NCBI GenBank assembly: GCA_937916515.1
Contig: CALFSX010000009.1
Coordinates: 1 to 64,000 of the forward strand
Origin: an uncultured Planctomycetaceae bacterium
GTDB taxonomy: Bacteria; Planctomycetota; Planctomycetia; Planctomycetales; Planctomycetaceae
Length of the DNA: 64,000 nucleotides
Reading direction: 5' to 3'
Shown: positions 35,374 through 44,399 of the stretch, piece after piece
How positions within the stretch are numbered: position 1 is the first letter of the stretch
How the letters are laid out: each line of letters opens with the position of its first letter
The notes under the pieces: generated by a model
Told to the model about the DNA's origin: nothing
Database searches by the model: none
Seen by the model: the letters and a program-made list of their open reading frames with translations, nothing else
Program-made: the position numbers and the translations under genes

Positions 35374-36672
35374 CTATCCGAATAGTTTCTTCAAAGGTGC
35401 ACCGTCATGAGCAATCTTGAATGGGCGACCGTTGGAGGCCTGAATCGTTTCTTCAATGGGCAAGCCGCAACCGTATCCGATGGTGGCGTTCAGGTCGTAT
35501 GGATAGCAGTGTTCTTCTTCGACAGACTTTCCGATCTTGTCTGTCTTGCCGATGATCTGACCTCCTTTGATGCCTGCTCCCGTCAGCATCGCACTGAATG
35601 CTCCCGGATGATGGTCCCGTCCGGCGTTCTGGTTGATTTTCGGAGTTCTTCCGAATTCAGTGCCCAGCACGATCATTGTTTTGCTTAGCAGCCCTCGTTC
35701 TTTCAGGTCATCCATCAGTGTGGCGATTGCGGTATCCAGTTGCCCTGCTCGCGAGCTGAATGAATCGTAAATGTCGTTGTGGTTGTCCCAACCACCGTGT
35801 TCGATTTCGATAAAACGAACACCTTTTTCGACCAGTCGGCGTGCCAGCAGGCATCCCTGTCCGACGCGATTGTTGCCGTAGCGCTCCTTCATCGAAGCAT
35901 CTTCTTTACTGATGTCGAAGGCCTCCAGATCCGGGCTCTTCAGCAGTCGAACGGCTTCTGAGTAGTATTCTGAATACGCCTTGACGTCGGTGTTTGAATA
36001 CTTCTTCATGAAACCGGATTCAAACTGGGAGATCAACCGACGGCGTTTGTCGAACGTCTTTTCATCCAGATACTTTGGTGGTTTCGTGTTTTGCAGTCCG
36101 GTCGCTGGATTGCCAACAGGAGCTGGTGCAACAGTTGCCGAAAGATATCCCTGACCAGGATGGCGACTGCCTCCACCAATAATGACGCTGCCAGGCAAAT
36201 CTTTATTCTTCTTGCCTTCGAAGTGAGTCAGCCACGAGCCCATAAATGGATGTCGGATTGTACCAATCATCTTGTAACTGGTTCTCATCAGGTATTGTCC
36301 CTGTTCATGAGCTCCGGTTTCAGTGGTCATCGATCGGATGACGGCAAGCTGGTCCATCTTGCTGGCCAGCATGGGCAGATGTTCGCCAATTTTGATGCCG
36401 GGCACTGAGGTTTGGATTGCCTTGGTTTCGCCGCCAGATTCTTCGCCGGGTTTTGGGTCGAACGTATCGATATGGCTCATCGCTCCGTTCATGAACAGAT
36501 AAATGACGTGTTCGGCTTTCTTCGACTGAGCCAGCGGACTGGCTGCCTGTGCGGCCGTTCCAAACAGGCTTTCCGCGACGGGCAGAATGCTGACGCCAAA
36601 CGCTGTTTTTGCCATCGATTCCAGGAAGCGTCGACGAGAAACGTCGTTCATGGCAGACAGGGAATGCTTCAT
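35374..36672 (-). CDS. DUF1501 domain-containing protein (Tat-exported)
   Basis: This 432-residue protein belongs to the DUF1501 family, which has an alkaline-phosphatase/sulfatase-like fold and is greatly expanded in planctomycetes. The twin-arginine signal is SRRRFLESMAKTAFG, so export is by the Tat path. Family landmarks are VIYLFMNGAMSHIDTFDPKP, GIKIGEHLPMLA, GAHEQGQYLMRTSYK, HPFMGSWLTHF, FIEIEHGGWDNHNDIYDSF, TMIVLGTEFGRTPKIN and GRDHHPGAFSAMLTGAG. The ATG at 36672 is chosen as the start before the Tat motif, although the frame is open 19 codons further. It follows the DUF1549/DUF1553 gene by 106 bp, a pairing typical of planctomycetes. The enzymatic activity is not established. Confidence 0.95.
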   Translation of the reverse strand: MKHSLSAMNDVSRRRFLESMAKTAFGVSILPVAESLFGTAAQAASPLAQSKKAEHVIYLFMNGAMSHIDTFDPKPGEESGGETKAIQTSVPGIKIGEHLPMLASKMDQLAVIRSMTTETGAHEQGQYLMRTSYKMIGTIRHPFMGSWLTHFEGKKNKDLPGSVIIGGGSRHPGQGYLSATVAPAPVGNPATGLQNTKPPKYLDEKTFDKRRRLISQFESGFMKKYSNTDVKAYSEYYSEAVRLLKSPDLEAFDISKEDASMKERYGNNRVGQGCLLARRLVEKGVRFIEIEHGGWDNHNDIYDSFSSRAGQLDTAIATLMDDLKERGLLSKTMIVLGTEFGRTPKINQNAGRDHHPGAFSAMLTGAGIKGGQIIGKTDKIGKSVEEEHCYPYDLNATIGYGCGLPIEETIQASNGRPFKIAHDGAPLKKLFG

Positions 36673-36778
36673 ATAGGTTAACTCCAGACGAGATGTTTCA
36701 ATTCGGATGCGATTCTGCAGCAACAACAATTTGCGTCGCTCATTCAGTGCCGAGCGAAGACACGCACAAACCGGTGCC

Positions 36779-38704
36779 TTATTGGATGAACAGAAATTCT
36801 TTGGTGTTGATCAATGCCCAGATAACGTTTCCATAGCCGGCGTTACCGCTGGCTTTAAGTTCACGTTCAGCGACGTCTCTTTCGTTGCTCTTCGGTGCTC
36901 TGGTCAAAACTGTGTAGAAGATGGCGTTTATTCGGTCTGTGGTGCTGGGGGCCGACATCACTGTGTCGTAAATCACGCTGCCACGTTCCAGCATCATGTG
37001 AGTGATTTCGCCGTTGAAGATGGTCAGAATCTGACCGACACTTCCCTGTCGACCAGACGATTCAATCAATTCGCGATCGCTTTGACCGAATTGACGCAGA
37101 AAGTGTTCTGGTGGCAATGGCGTCTGTAACTCCGATGCTCGCGCCAGAGTCATCCCTTTGTAGGAATTTCTTTCTCGAGTCACCTTGCGTTCCGCTGTGG
37201 GGCTGAAGTTTTCATTGAACTCTGTCATCGCTCGATTGACGTCGGTGGCTTTCGCCTTATCCAGATCAAGGTTGATCGCACTCGCCAGATTGTCCATAGA
37301 TGGACGCGTAAACGATTCCGGATTGTAGACGGCAAGTGTCAGCAGCGAGTCCCAGATTTGTTCGGCAGACATGCGTCGCAAGGTTGGGCCGGGAAAGTAA
37401 TATGTTTGTGTCAGATCCAGGTCACCCGGTGTCGCTTCTCGCTGCCATGCCTTGGTGTTGAAGATGATTCGTTGAATTTCGCGAACGTCGAATCCGTTGT
37501 TGACAAGTTCTGTGGTTAACAGGTCAAGAACTTCAGGATTTGATGCGACGCTGTCGTCTCGGATGTCGTTCACCGGTTCGATCAGCCCGATGCCAAAGGC
37601 CTTGTGCCACATGCGATTGACAATGTTTTTTGCGAATCGAGGATTATCCGGGCTGGTCATCCAGTTGGCCAGCACCTCGCGAGACGAACTGGCTCCCTTT
37701 ACGGATTCTGCCTTGCCAAAGATCGGCTTCATGCTCACAACCTGGTTCGGCTTGCCATTGTCGTATTGATAGTCGTGAGGCAGCTTCAATGGCCGTGTTT
37801 GCTCATACGTTGCAAACATGTTCGCGTTGATCATTCGAGAAAACACACCATTGGTGTTGGCATCAGGATCCATTTGTTTAAGTTCGTCTCGTAGACGAGT
37901 TAATGGATTGCCGTTGGGAAACATCTTCTTGTCTCCAGCGCCAAGGCGTGTTCGAGTGCCGTACCAGTACGCCGCCATTTCGTAGTATTCGCGTTGCGTC
38001 CAGCGGTCGAAGGGATGGTCGTGGCATTGAGCACATCCGATTTGCGTTCCCAGCCACACTTGAACCATATTATCGACGGCATCCAATTCCATGTTGGAAT
38101 CACGCATTGAAAAACCAACTGCCGGGTTCTCCCAGATGCGACCTTCTGCGGTCAACATTGTGTGGACCCATTTGTTGTAAGGCGTGTTTTCACGAATCGA
38201 ATCTTTGATCCATTCGTGATACGGTTGGGCAATTTGATTGTTGTTGATCGGATTGTCCTGCAGTCGCAGAATGTCCGCCCAATAGTTGTAGGTGTGGCTT
38301 ACGTAGTCGTACGACGACAGCAAATCGTCAATCAGCTTTTCACGTTTGTCTGGAGCTTTGCTTTGGACGAATTCACCAACTTCTTTCAGCAGCGGAATGC
38401 GTCCGCCGATCTCCAGGTACGCTCGACGCACAAACAGCGAATCAGAGAGCCGAGGATTCGGAAGAACGTTGTGCTTTTGATAGTCGGCATCCATCAGTCG
38501 ATCGATCTTGCCGGCGATCGTTCGCACATTGTCTGAAGTTGCCTTATTGACTTTGGCGACTGGCCCCCATTCAACCTTACCGTCGCCTTTGGGAATGCGG
38601 CTTGTTGGCTTCCTGGCGTCTGAACTCGATCGCCCCTGAGCGTTTGCTTCCGGCGAGTCTGCGAAAATCAAGAAACCAATAATCAGGACAATCAAAAGAC
38701 GCAT
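36779..38704 (-). CDS. DUF1549 and DUF1553 domain-containing protein
   Basis: This is a 641-residue exported protein with signal peptide MRLLIVLIIGFLIFADSPEA. The N-terminal half is DUF1549 (DSLFVRRAYLEIGGRIPLLKE, YNYWADILRL, MLTAEGRIWENPAVGF). It includes the segment IGCAQCHDHPFDRW, whose CxxCH resembles a haem c attachment site. The C-terminal half is DUF1553 (LANWMTSPDNPRFAKNIVNR, AFGIGLIEPVNDIRD, MSAEQIWDSLLTLA, FIQ end). Such proteins are nearly always next to DUF1501 genes in planctomycetes, as here, and the two are thought to act together in the periplasm. ATG 38704 directly precedes the signal peptide, so it is preferred over an earlier in-frame start five codons upstream. Confidence 0.95.
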   Translation of the reverse strand: MRLLIVLIIGFLIFADSPEANAQGRSSSDARKPTSRIPKGDGKVEWGPVAKVNKATSDNVRTIAGKIDRLMDADYQKHNVLPNPRLSDSLFVRRAYLEIGGRIPLLKEVGEFVQSKAPDKREKLIDDLLSSYDYVSHTYNYWADILRLQDNPINNNQIAQPYHEWIKDSIRENTPYNKWVHTMLTAEGRIWENPAVGFSMRDSNMELDAVDNMVQVWLGTQIGCAQCHDHPFDRWTQREYYEMAAYWYGTRTRLGAGDKKMFPNGNPLTRLRDELKQMDPDANTNGVFSRMINANMFATYEQTRPLKLPHDYQYDNGKPNQVVSMKPIFGKAESVKGASSSREVLANWMTSPDNPRFAKNIVNRMWHKAFGIGLIEPVNDIRDDSVASNPEVLDLLTTELVNNGFDVREIQRIIFNTKAWQREATPGDLDLTQTYYFPGPTLRRMSAEQIWDSLLTLAVYNPESFTRPSMDNLASAINLDLDKAKATDVNRAMTEFNENFSPTAERKVTRERNSYKGMTLARASELQTPLPPEHFLRQFGQSDRELIESSGRQGSVGQILTIFNGEITHMMLERGSVIYDTVMSAPSTTDRINAIFYTVLTRAPKSNERDVAERELKASGNAGYGNVIWALINTKEFLFIQ

Positions 38705-38956
38705 GGATACTCCCAACAATCAATGTACGGTCCGTGGCAATCTGCAGTTCCGGACACACGTTATCAGAACGCAACAAATTGGCAGTCCGATATTCTTCCT
38801 CGCGATTACTCAACATGCAACCCGAGATCGAAAAACAGAGAAGTCAGGCAAACGTTTGCCATGTCGGCTGGTGAAATTTCGAACCAAACGTTTCAAATTC
38901 CCCCCAAAGTGCTGTTAGCACCAAAGTCTGGCGGGCACGTATCGGCCGCAAAAGAC

Positions 38957-41122
38957 TTAGCTTTGTGATTTGCGTGACAGGCTGATGCGTTTTCGTTGTT
39001 CGTCGACTTCCATGACCGTAACTTTTACGATGTCGCCAACGCTGACTTCCTGAGTCGGGTCTTTCACAAAGTGGTCGGCTAGCTGTGAAATATGAATCAG
39101 CCCGTCCTGGTGAACACCGATGTCGACAAAGGCACCAAAGTGAGTGACGTTGGTGACGACTCCTTCAAGACGCATTCCGGGTGCCAAATCGCTCACTTCC
39201 TGAACGGCTTCGTCAAACTGCACGGCTTTGAATTCTGATCGTGGATCTCGCCCTGGGCTGGCCAGTTCGTCCAGAATGTCACGCACGGTAAACTCACCGG
39301 CATCGTCGGCGATAAACTGCCTGGCAGTAAGACCTGACAACAGTTCTCGATTGCCAATCAGTTGCGTCATCGGCACGTTAAGTTGCTTTGCGATTCGCGA
39401 GACAACGGCATAGCTTTCCGGATGCACGGCCGAATTGTCCAGCGGTTCCACTCCATCGCGAATTCGCAGAAAGCCGGCCGCCTGTTCAAACGCTTTGGCT
39501 CCCAGTTTGGGAACTTTCATCAGTTCCTTTCGGTTCTTGAAACGCCCGTTGGTATCACGATACTTCACAATGTTTTGAGCGACCGTCTTGCCAATTCCGG
39601 CCACGTACGACAGTAACGAAGCGCTGGCCATGTTGACGTCTACGCCAACCGAATTCACACAGGATTCGACTTCGCGATCAAGCGACTGTTTCAGCTGAGT
39701 TTGGTTGACGTCGTGCTGATACTGGCCGACTCCCACGGCACGTGGGTCAAGCTTGACCAGTTCGGCTAGTGGGTCCTGCAATCGGTGAGCAATACTGATG
39801 GCTCCTCGAATTGTCAGATCCAAATCCGGATACTCCGCTGACGCAAGTTCACTGGCAGAATAGACAGACGCACCCGATTCGCTGACCATGACTTTAGTGA
39901 TCTTCAGCGAATTTTCTTTGATCAGCTGAGAGATAAACGCGTCTGTTTCGCGAGACGCTGTTCCATTACCGATTGCGATAAACTTCACATCGAATTGCTG
40001 GATCAGCTTTAGTACTGCTTTGCCGGCACCGGCGATGTCACTGCGAGGAGGTGTGGGAAAGATGTTGGCGTATTGCAGAAAGCGTCCGGTTTCATCGACG
40101 ACTGCAACTTTGCAGCCGGTGCGAAAGCCCGGGTCAATTCCCATCGTAACCTGAGGCCCCGCTGGTGGCGCCATCAACAGTTCTCGCATGTTGCTGGCGA
40201 ACACGCCGATGGCTTCTTCATCGGCTCGCTGCTTTAGTTGCTGCATCATCGTTGATTCAGCGGCTGGCTGCAGCAATCGTTTGTAGCAATCTTCAACGGT
40301 GTTCTTCAAAACGTTAGCAAAGGCAAAGTTTTGATTGCGAATCAATCGTTGCTCCAGTCGAGGCATGACGTATTCCTCATCCGGATCGACAGTCAATCGA
40401 AGAAAGCCTTCCGCTTCACCGCGTTTCATGGCCAGAAATCGGTGAGATGGCATTCGGTCCACACGCTCGTCGTGTTCGAAGTAAGTTTCAAACTTGGAAC
40501 CGTCTTCTTTTTTGCCACGCTTTACTGCAGATACAAAACGCCCGCGTTGAGCTCGTTCGTTCATCCATTGACGTAGCTCCACGTTTTCCGCCCATGTTTC
40601 CGCGACGATATCGCATGCTCCCGCCAAAGCGTCATCGGTCGACGTGACATCTTTATCCGGCTTCACAAAACGCTGCAGCAGCGATTCGACAGATTCGTTA
40701 ACGTCGCGTTGGTTTAGCAGAATGTCGGCCAGTGGCTGCAGTCCGCGTTCTCGAGCTGCAGTGGCTCGAGTTTTTCGCTTCGGCTTGAACGGCAGATAGA
40801 TGTCTTCCAGCAACTGTTTCTCGTTGCAATCCAGAATGCGTTTTTTCAGGTCTGCTGTTAGCTGGCCCTGCTCGTCAATTGTCTTCAGGACGGTGTTTTT
40901 GCGATCCGCAAGTTCGCGAGCCTTCGCCAGCAGATCTTCGATGGCACGCAGCTGAATTTCGTCCAACCCTTCCGTCACTTCCTTGCGGTAGCGAGCAATG
41001 AACGGCAGTGTGTTGCCGTCATCCAGCAGCTGAATGGTGCGCTCCACCTGCCGTTGAGACACCGAAAGCGATTCCGCAATCGCAGCAGCCACCGACTTAA
41101 TGTCGAAAATTTCGAGTTCCAT
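38957..41122 (-). CDS. tex: Tex-family RNA-binding protein (S1 domain)
   Basis: This is a 721-residue cytoplasmic protein of the Tex/Spt6-like family, which has a helix-turn-helix N-terminal part, a YqgF-like nuclease fold, helix-hairpin-helix motifs and a C-terminal S1 domain. Visible segments are TLPFIARYRKEVTEGLDEIQ, ILLNQRDVNESVESLLQRFV, GIDPGFRTGCKVAVVDETG, AIGNGTASRETDAFI, VMVSESGASVYSASELASAE, GQYQHDVNQTQLKQSLD, LLSYVAGIGKTVAQNIVKYR and the S1 domain GVVTNVTHFGAFVDIGVHQD. The family binds nucleic acid and influences transcription and toxin expression. The start is placed at ATG 41122 (MELEIFDIKS). The reading frame stays open for 53 codons upstream, but that extension runs through a dispersed repeat (copy C) and must be an artefact. 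Confidence 0.96.
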   Translation of the reverse strand: MELEIFDIKSVAAAIAESLSVSQRQVERTIQLLDDGNTLPFIARYRKEVTEGLDEIQLRAIEDLLAKARELADRKNTVLKTIDEQGQLTADLKKRILDCNEKQLLEDIYLPFKPKRKTRATAARERGLQPLADILLNQRDVNESVESLLQRFVKPDKDVTSTDDALAGACDIVAETWAENVELRQWMNERAQRGRFVSAVKRGKKEDGSKFETYFEHDERVDRMPSHRFLAMKRGEAEGFLRLTVDPDEEYVMPRLEQRLIRNQNFAFANVLKNTVEDCYKRLLQPAAESTMMQQLKQRADEEAIGVFASNMRELLMAPPAGPQVTMGIDPGFRTGCKVAVVDETGRFLQYANIFPTPPRSDIAGAGKAVLKLIQQFDVKFIAIGNGTASRETDAFISQLIKENSLKITKVMVSESGASVYSASELASAEYPDLDLTIRGAISIAHRLQDPLAELVKLDPRAVGVGQYQHDVNQTQLKQSLDREVESCVNSVGVDVNMASASLLSYVAGIGKTVAQNIVKYRDTNGRFKNRKELMKVPKLGAKAFEQAAGFLRIRDGVEPLDNSAVHPESYAVVSRIAKQLNVPMTQLIGNRELLSGLTARQFIADDAGEFTVRDILDELASPGRDPRSEFKAVQFDEAVQEVSDLAPGMRLEGVVTNVTHFGAFVDIGVHQDGLIHISQLADHFVKDPTQEVSVGDIVKVTVMEVDEQRKRISLSRKSQS

Positions 41123-41134
41123 TTCGAATGGTCC

Positions 41135-41226
41135 TAACACAAGGGCTTCGCCCTTGACCCGGTGGCGTGGATCGCCGGAAGACGTGGAACGTTCGAACCG
41201 CCGAGCCGCTCCGTTGTCGCTACGAA
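41135..41226 (-). repeat. Dispersed intergenic repeat, copy C (reverse orientation)
   Basis: On the minus strand it reads cgtagcgacaacggagcgg, then cgaacgttccacgtcttcc, then gatccacgccaccgggtc and aagggcgaagcccttgtg. It matches the others closely but lacks the aaaatgatg block. It lies just upstream of tex and creates a spurious N-terminal extension of that frame. Confidence 0.85.
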
Positions 41227-41323
41227 AAAGAGAAACGCACCAACCAGTCGCGAAGTCAACTTTCTGATGCGAGTTAACCAAAACGATACTGGACCTGGTG
41301 CTGCGTCGCAGCTCAATCTCCAG

Positions 41324-41408
41324 GTAGTGGATCTTGTGAAAGATCCTGCGAAAAGGAGACAGTTAACGAGATCCTTGTCGCTTCAGAATCTTTCACAAGA
41401 CCCACTAC
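41324..41408. repeat. 85-bp inverted-repeat hairpin with 25-bp arms
   Basis: The left arm (41324-41348, beginning gtagtggatcttgtgaaaga) and right arm (41384-41408, ending cacaagacccactac) are reverse complements at 23 of 25 positions, with a 35-bp centre. Both mismatches would form G-U pairs in RNA. There is no T-run, so it does not look like a standard terminator; it resembles a miniature inverted-repeat element. Confidence 0.85.
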
Positions 41409-41547
41409 TTTCAACCCTGAACTCATAGCGGTCACGCAGCACGAGCATTCCACCTGAACGACAACCAGCAGCATCTTGTGGAACTTTGAGCTTGCTGGTC
41501 AAGCAAACTGCGCCAACATCGAAAGGCGGCAAATTCCCATCGCGTAC

Positions 41548-42426
41548 TTAGTCGATGATTTTACTGATCGGGTATTCGACAATGCCGCGAGCACCCGCCA
41601 ACTTCAGTTGTGGAACCGCAGTGCGTACGAGATTTTCTTCCACAATTGTATTAACCGCCACCCAGTCTGGATCGGACAGGTGCGAAACTGTGGGAGTTTG
41701 CAGTGCGGGCAAAATTGCCAGCACGGCGTCCAGCTTGTCGCGGTGGACATTCATCATCAGTCCGACTTTGCCTTCGGCTTCCAGGCAAGACTGCAACATT
41801 AAAGCGATGTTATCAACTTTGCTTTTAACCCACTGGTCCTTATAGGCCACTGGGTTAGCAATAAATCGAGTGGTGCTTTGAATGACTTCATCCAGAATCC
41901 GTAGGTTGTTGGCTCGCAAAGAGCTACCGGTTTCTGTGACTTCTACAATCGCGTCGGCAAGCTTTGGTGGCTTAACTTCTGTGGCTCCCCATGAGAACTC
42001 AACTTCTGCCGTTACACCGTGTTTTGCCAGATACGACGTTGTAAGCCCCACGGCTTCTGTGGCGATACGCTTGCCCTGAAGGTCTTGAACGCTTTTGATT
42101 GGCGAATCTTCCGGAACACAAAGCACCCAGCGAACAGGACGCCGGCTGACTTTTGAAAACAGCAGTTCACACACTTCGTGAACGTTGGCGTTGGTTTCAA
42201 CAACCCAATCGTGTCCGGTAATTCCGGCGTCAAGAATTCCGTTGGCTACATAACGAGCCATTTCCTGAGCGCGAATCAGCATGCACTCAATTTCAACATC
42301 ATCAACTGTTGGGAAATAAGATCGAGAAGAAAACTTGATGTTGTATCCCGCTCGTTTAAAAAGCTCAGCGGTTGATTCCTGCAGACTGCCAGCCGGAATG
42401 CCAAGTTTAAGTATTCGTTCAGACAT
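41548..42426 (-). CDS. hisG: ATP phosphoribosyltransferase (long form)
   Basis: This enzyme catalyses the first step of histidine synthesis, joining ATP and PRPP. The 292-residue length and the C-terminal ACT-like regulatory part ([40 protein letters not shown]) mark the long, histidine-regulated form that does not need HisZ. Catalytic-domain landmarks are [58 protein letters not shown] and [20 protein letters not shown] (PRPP loop). The start is ATG (MSERILKLG). It lies 61 bp downstream of hisI on the same strand, forming a small hisI-hisG unit; no other his genes are in the window. Confidence 0.96.
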   Translation of the reverse strand: MSERILKLGIPAGSLQESTAELFKRAGYNIKFSSRSYFPTVDDVEIECMLIRAQEMARYVANGILDAGITGHDWVVETNANVHEVCELLFSKVSRRPVRWVLCVPEDSPIKSVQDLQGKRIATEAVGLTTSYLAKHGVTAEVEFSWGATEVKPPKLADAIVEVTETGSSLRANNLRILDEVIQSTTRFIANPVAYKDQWVKSKVDNIALMLQSCLEAEGKVGLMMNVHRDKLDAVLAILPALQTPTVSHLSDPDWVAVNTIVEENLVRTAVPQLKLAGARGIVEYPISKIID

Positions 42427-42487
42427 TTTGATTCACTTATATTTCAGATATTTGAAACGACAATTCGCAGACGCGACAAGGGCGATA

Positions 42488-42877
42488 CTATTTCTTGTAG
42501 ACATCGTCCGGATTAAAAAACCGCTCGCCCTCAACAGTGACTTCTCTGGTGGCTGGATCAACTTTGCGAAAGAAGCAACTGCGATAGCCAGCATGACACG
42601 CCGCGCCGCCGATTTGGTTAATTTTGACCAGCAGCGTATCTGCGTCGCAATCGAAGTACAGAGCTTTCAGTTCCTGAACATTGCCGCTTTCTTCTCCCTT
42701 GCGCCACAGTTTTTGGCGGCTGCGGCTGAAGTAGACGACTCGCCCGGTTTTCAGCGTTTCTTCGTAAGCTTCTGCGTTCATCCATGCCATCATCATTACG
42801 TCGCCGGATTTTTCGTCCTGTGCGATGACTGGAATAAGTTCCGTTTTTGAAAAGTCCGGAGCTGCCTGAGTACTCAT
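42488..42877 (-). CDS. hisI: Phosphoribosyl-AMP cyclohydrolase
   Basis: This is a 129-residue single-domain enzyme of histidine synthesis, opening the adenine ring of PR-AMP with zinc and magnesium. Segments are LIPVIAQDEKSGDVMMMAWM, VVYFSRSRQKLWRKGEESGN, and the metal-binding core ALYFDCDADTLLVKINQIG followed by AACHAGYRSCFFRKV, with the Asp/Cys pattern of the family. It lacks the pyrophosphohydrolase (HisE) domain, so HisE must be separate. The start is ATG (MSTQAAPDFS). It is the upstream member of the hisI-hisG pair. Confidence 0.96.
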   Translation of the reverse strand: MSTQAAPDFSKTELIPVIAQDEKSGDVMMMAWMNAEAYEETLKTGRVVYFSRSRQKLWRKGEESGNVQELKALYFDCDADTLLVKINQIGGAACHAGYRSCFFRKVDPATREVTVEGERFFNPDDVYKK

Positions 42878-43410
42878 TTCTATCCTCTTTCCAGTTCAGT
42901 CGTCGTCTGTACGAATAAACGGAGATCGCCATGCTTTGCGCTGTGGCAGAATTCTATAACCTTTTGCTGATAAAGAGCTTGTGACAGGCAAACGTTAACG
43001 AATAGTTCGCACTAAAAAGCTCGCCCCGCAGATTATCAGCCTTTTTATCGATCCTCCACCGCCACCGGTGATCGCGTGCCAGGTTTCCCTAACGCGGGAG
43101 GCACTTTGCCCATTCGAACTACCTTATCAACAGAACTGTTTTTGTTTGTCGCTGCAATTTCTTTGATAAACGGTTTGAGCACTGTCTGCGAAACTTTTTC
43201 GCGAAGGAGTGAAGTCTGCAATTGTTCGAAAAATCACCTGAATTACCTTATTGAGACGGAAAAAGTGCTGTGAGTTTCCCAAATTGAAAGGTGGGAAGTG
43301 CGCACATTCGTATACCGGGGGATTGCCTTGAAAAATCAGTTCTCTATTATTCCGCCCAATGCAGCCACGCTTTGTTCTATGAATGTTGCGTTGCTGAAAG
43401 GCTGAATTGA
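42878..43410. other. Intergenic region between hisI and cysC
   Basis: About 530 bp between divergent genes. It must hold both promoters. A 65-codon open frame at 43076-43273 has a hydrophobic stretch but no ribosome site or family resemblance, so I do not call it. No strong hairpin is seen. Confidence 0.5.
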
Positions 43411-44055
43411 ATGGATCCGCGACTAATTGAAAGTTCTCTGGGGATGGCTGAACAGAAGGCTACAAACGTTACGTGGCACGAACACAACGTCACGAATGCG
43501 GAACGCCAGAAGCTGAATGGTCACAAAGGGGCGGTTCTTTGGTTCACGGGTTTAAGTGGCTGCGGCAAAAGCACAATTGCAAACGCAGTTGATCGCTTGT
43601 TGCACGATCGCGGCATTCATACCTACGTTTTGGATGGTGACAACATCCGAATGGGGCTGAACAAAAACCTTAAGTTTTCAGCAGAAGATCGTACCGAGAA
43701 CATTCGTCGTATTGGTGAAGTGTCGAAGCTGTTTTGTGACGCTGGAGTCATTGTGCTGTCGGCATTCATTTCGCCCTTCAAAGAAGATCGCCATCAGGTG
43801 CGCAATCTTCTGGCAGATGGGCAGTTTCTGGAAGTTTATGTCAAAGCTTCATTGGAAACCTGTGAAGCACGGGACCCCAAAGGGCTTTATAAGAAAGCGC
43901 GAGCCGGAGAAATCAAGGATCTCACCGGTATTGACTCCCCTTACGAAGCCCCTGAATCGCCAGAGATTGAATTGGATTCAGACGGCCAGAGCGTAGAAGC
44001 TCTGGCAAATGAAGTTGTCTGTCACCTGGAATCCAAAGGGTATTTTGGCGTGTAG
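43411..44055 (+). CDS. cysC: Adenylylsulfate kinase
   Basis: This 214-residue enzyme phosphorylates adenylylsulfate (APS) to PAPS with ATP, a step of sulfate activation. The P-loop is [14 protein letters not shown]. The APS-binding and family segments are [90 protein letters not shown] and [12 protein letters not shown]. The N-terminal segment [20 protein letters not shown] is typical of stand-alone CysC. The start is ATG 43411; ATG 43444 is possible. It is followed by a strong terminator, so it is a single-gene unit. PAPS could serve sulfotransferases, an interesting counterpart to the sulfatases nearby. Confidence 0.96.
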   Translation: MDPRLIESSLGMAEQKATNVTWHEHNVTNAERQKLNGHKGAVLWFTGLSGCGKSTIANAVDRLLHDRGIHTYVLDGDNIRMGLNKNLKFSAEDRTENIRRIGEVSKLFCDAGVIVLSAFISPFKEDRHQVRNLLADGQFLEVYVKASLETCEARDPKGLYKKARAGEIKDLTGIDSPYEAPESPEIELDSDGQSVEALANEVVCHLESKGYFGV

Positions 44056-44066
44056 TGACTGTTTGC

Positions 44067-44097
44067 AAAGCGAGGCTTAAATTGCCTCGCTTTTTTA
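44067..44097 (+). terminator. Rho-independent terminator of cysC
   Basis: The stem aaagcgaggc / gcctcgcttt is perfect over 10 bp, with a 7-base loop (ttaaatt), followed by a run of T. It begins 12 bp after the cysC stop codon. Confidence 0.95.
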
Positions 44098-44135
44098 ATT
44101 TGCCGGTTTTACTGTTGCCTGACGCGTGACAGTTT

Positions 44136-44235
44136 GAGTTTTACTTAAAATGATGTGTGCATCTCGCACACAACCTTCTGCAGCCGCCACGTGGTGGTTC
44201 AACTTTAGTTCAAGGGCTACGCCCATGTCAGGGAC
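44136..44235 (+). repeat. Dispersed intergenic repeat, decayed copy F
   Basis: The beginning gagttttacttaaaatgatg matches the start of copies B and E (gagtcttactcaaaatgatg), and near the end ttcaagggctacgcccatgt parallels gtcaagggcgaagcccttgt. The centre is diverged and shows ccacgtggtgg. It is probably an old copy. Confidence 0.5.
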
Positions 44236-44399
44236 CGCTCAGTAGCAGCGTCCCCGACACCGGAAAAGAATGGAATTCTGCTCTGGTTTACCGGTTAGAC
44301 AGGCACGGATGTTTGTTGGCCAACTTAAAAAATTTGTATCGACTTTTGAATGGAAATGAATTCCTTCAGGTCGACACTGAAGTTCAGAAAAGGACGCAA

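Larger units (their letters stand above)
41123..41547. other. Intergenic region with dispersed repeat and an 85-bp hairpin
   Basis: About 425 bp between tex and hisG, both on the minus strand. Copy C of the dispersed repeat (41135-41226) and an inverted-repeat hairpin (41324-41408) fill nearly half of it. No gene is recognised. Confidence 0.7.
44056..44399. other. Intergenic region with terminator and a decayed repeat copy
   Basis: About 344 bp between cysC and the thioredoxin gene. It begins with the cysC terminator (44067-44097) and includes a decayed copy of the dispersed repeat (44136-44235). The downstream reading frame is open across part of it, but that extension is repeat-derived. 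Confidence 0.6.

Noticed and set aside
44157-44399. Longer N-terminus of the thioredoxin-YHS protein
   Set aside because: The extension runs through a decayed repeat copy and ATG 44400 has a good ribosome site and a leader-like start.
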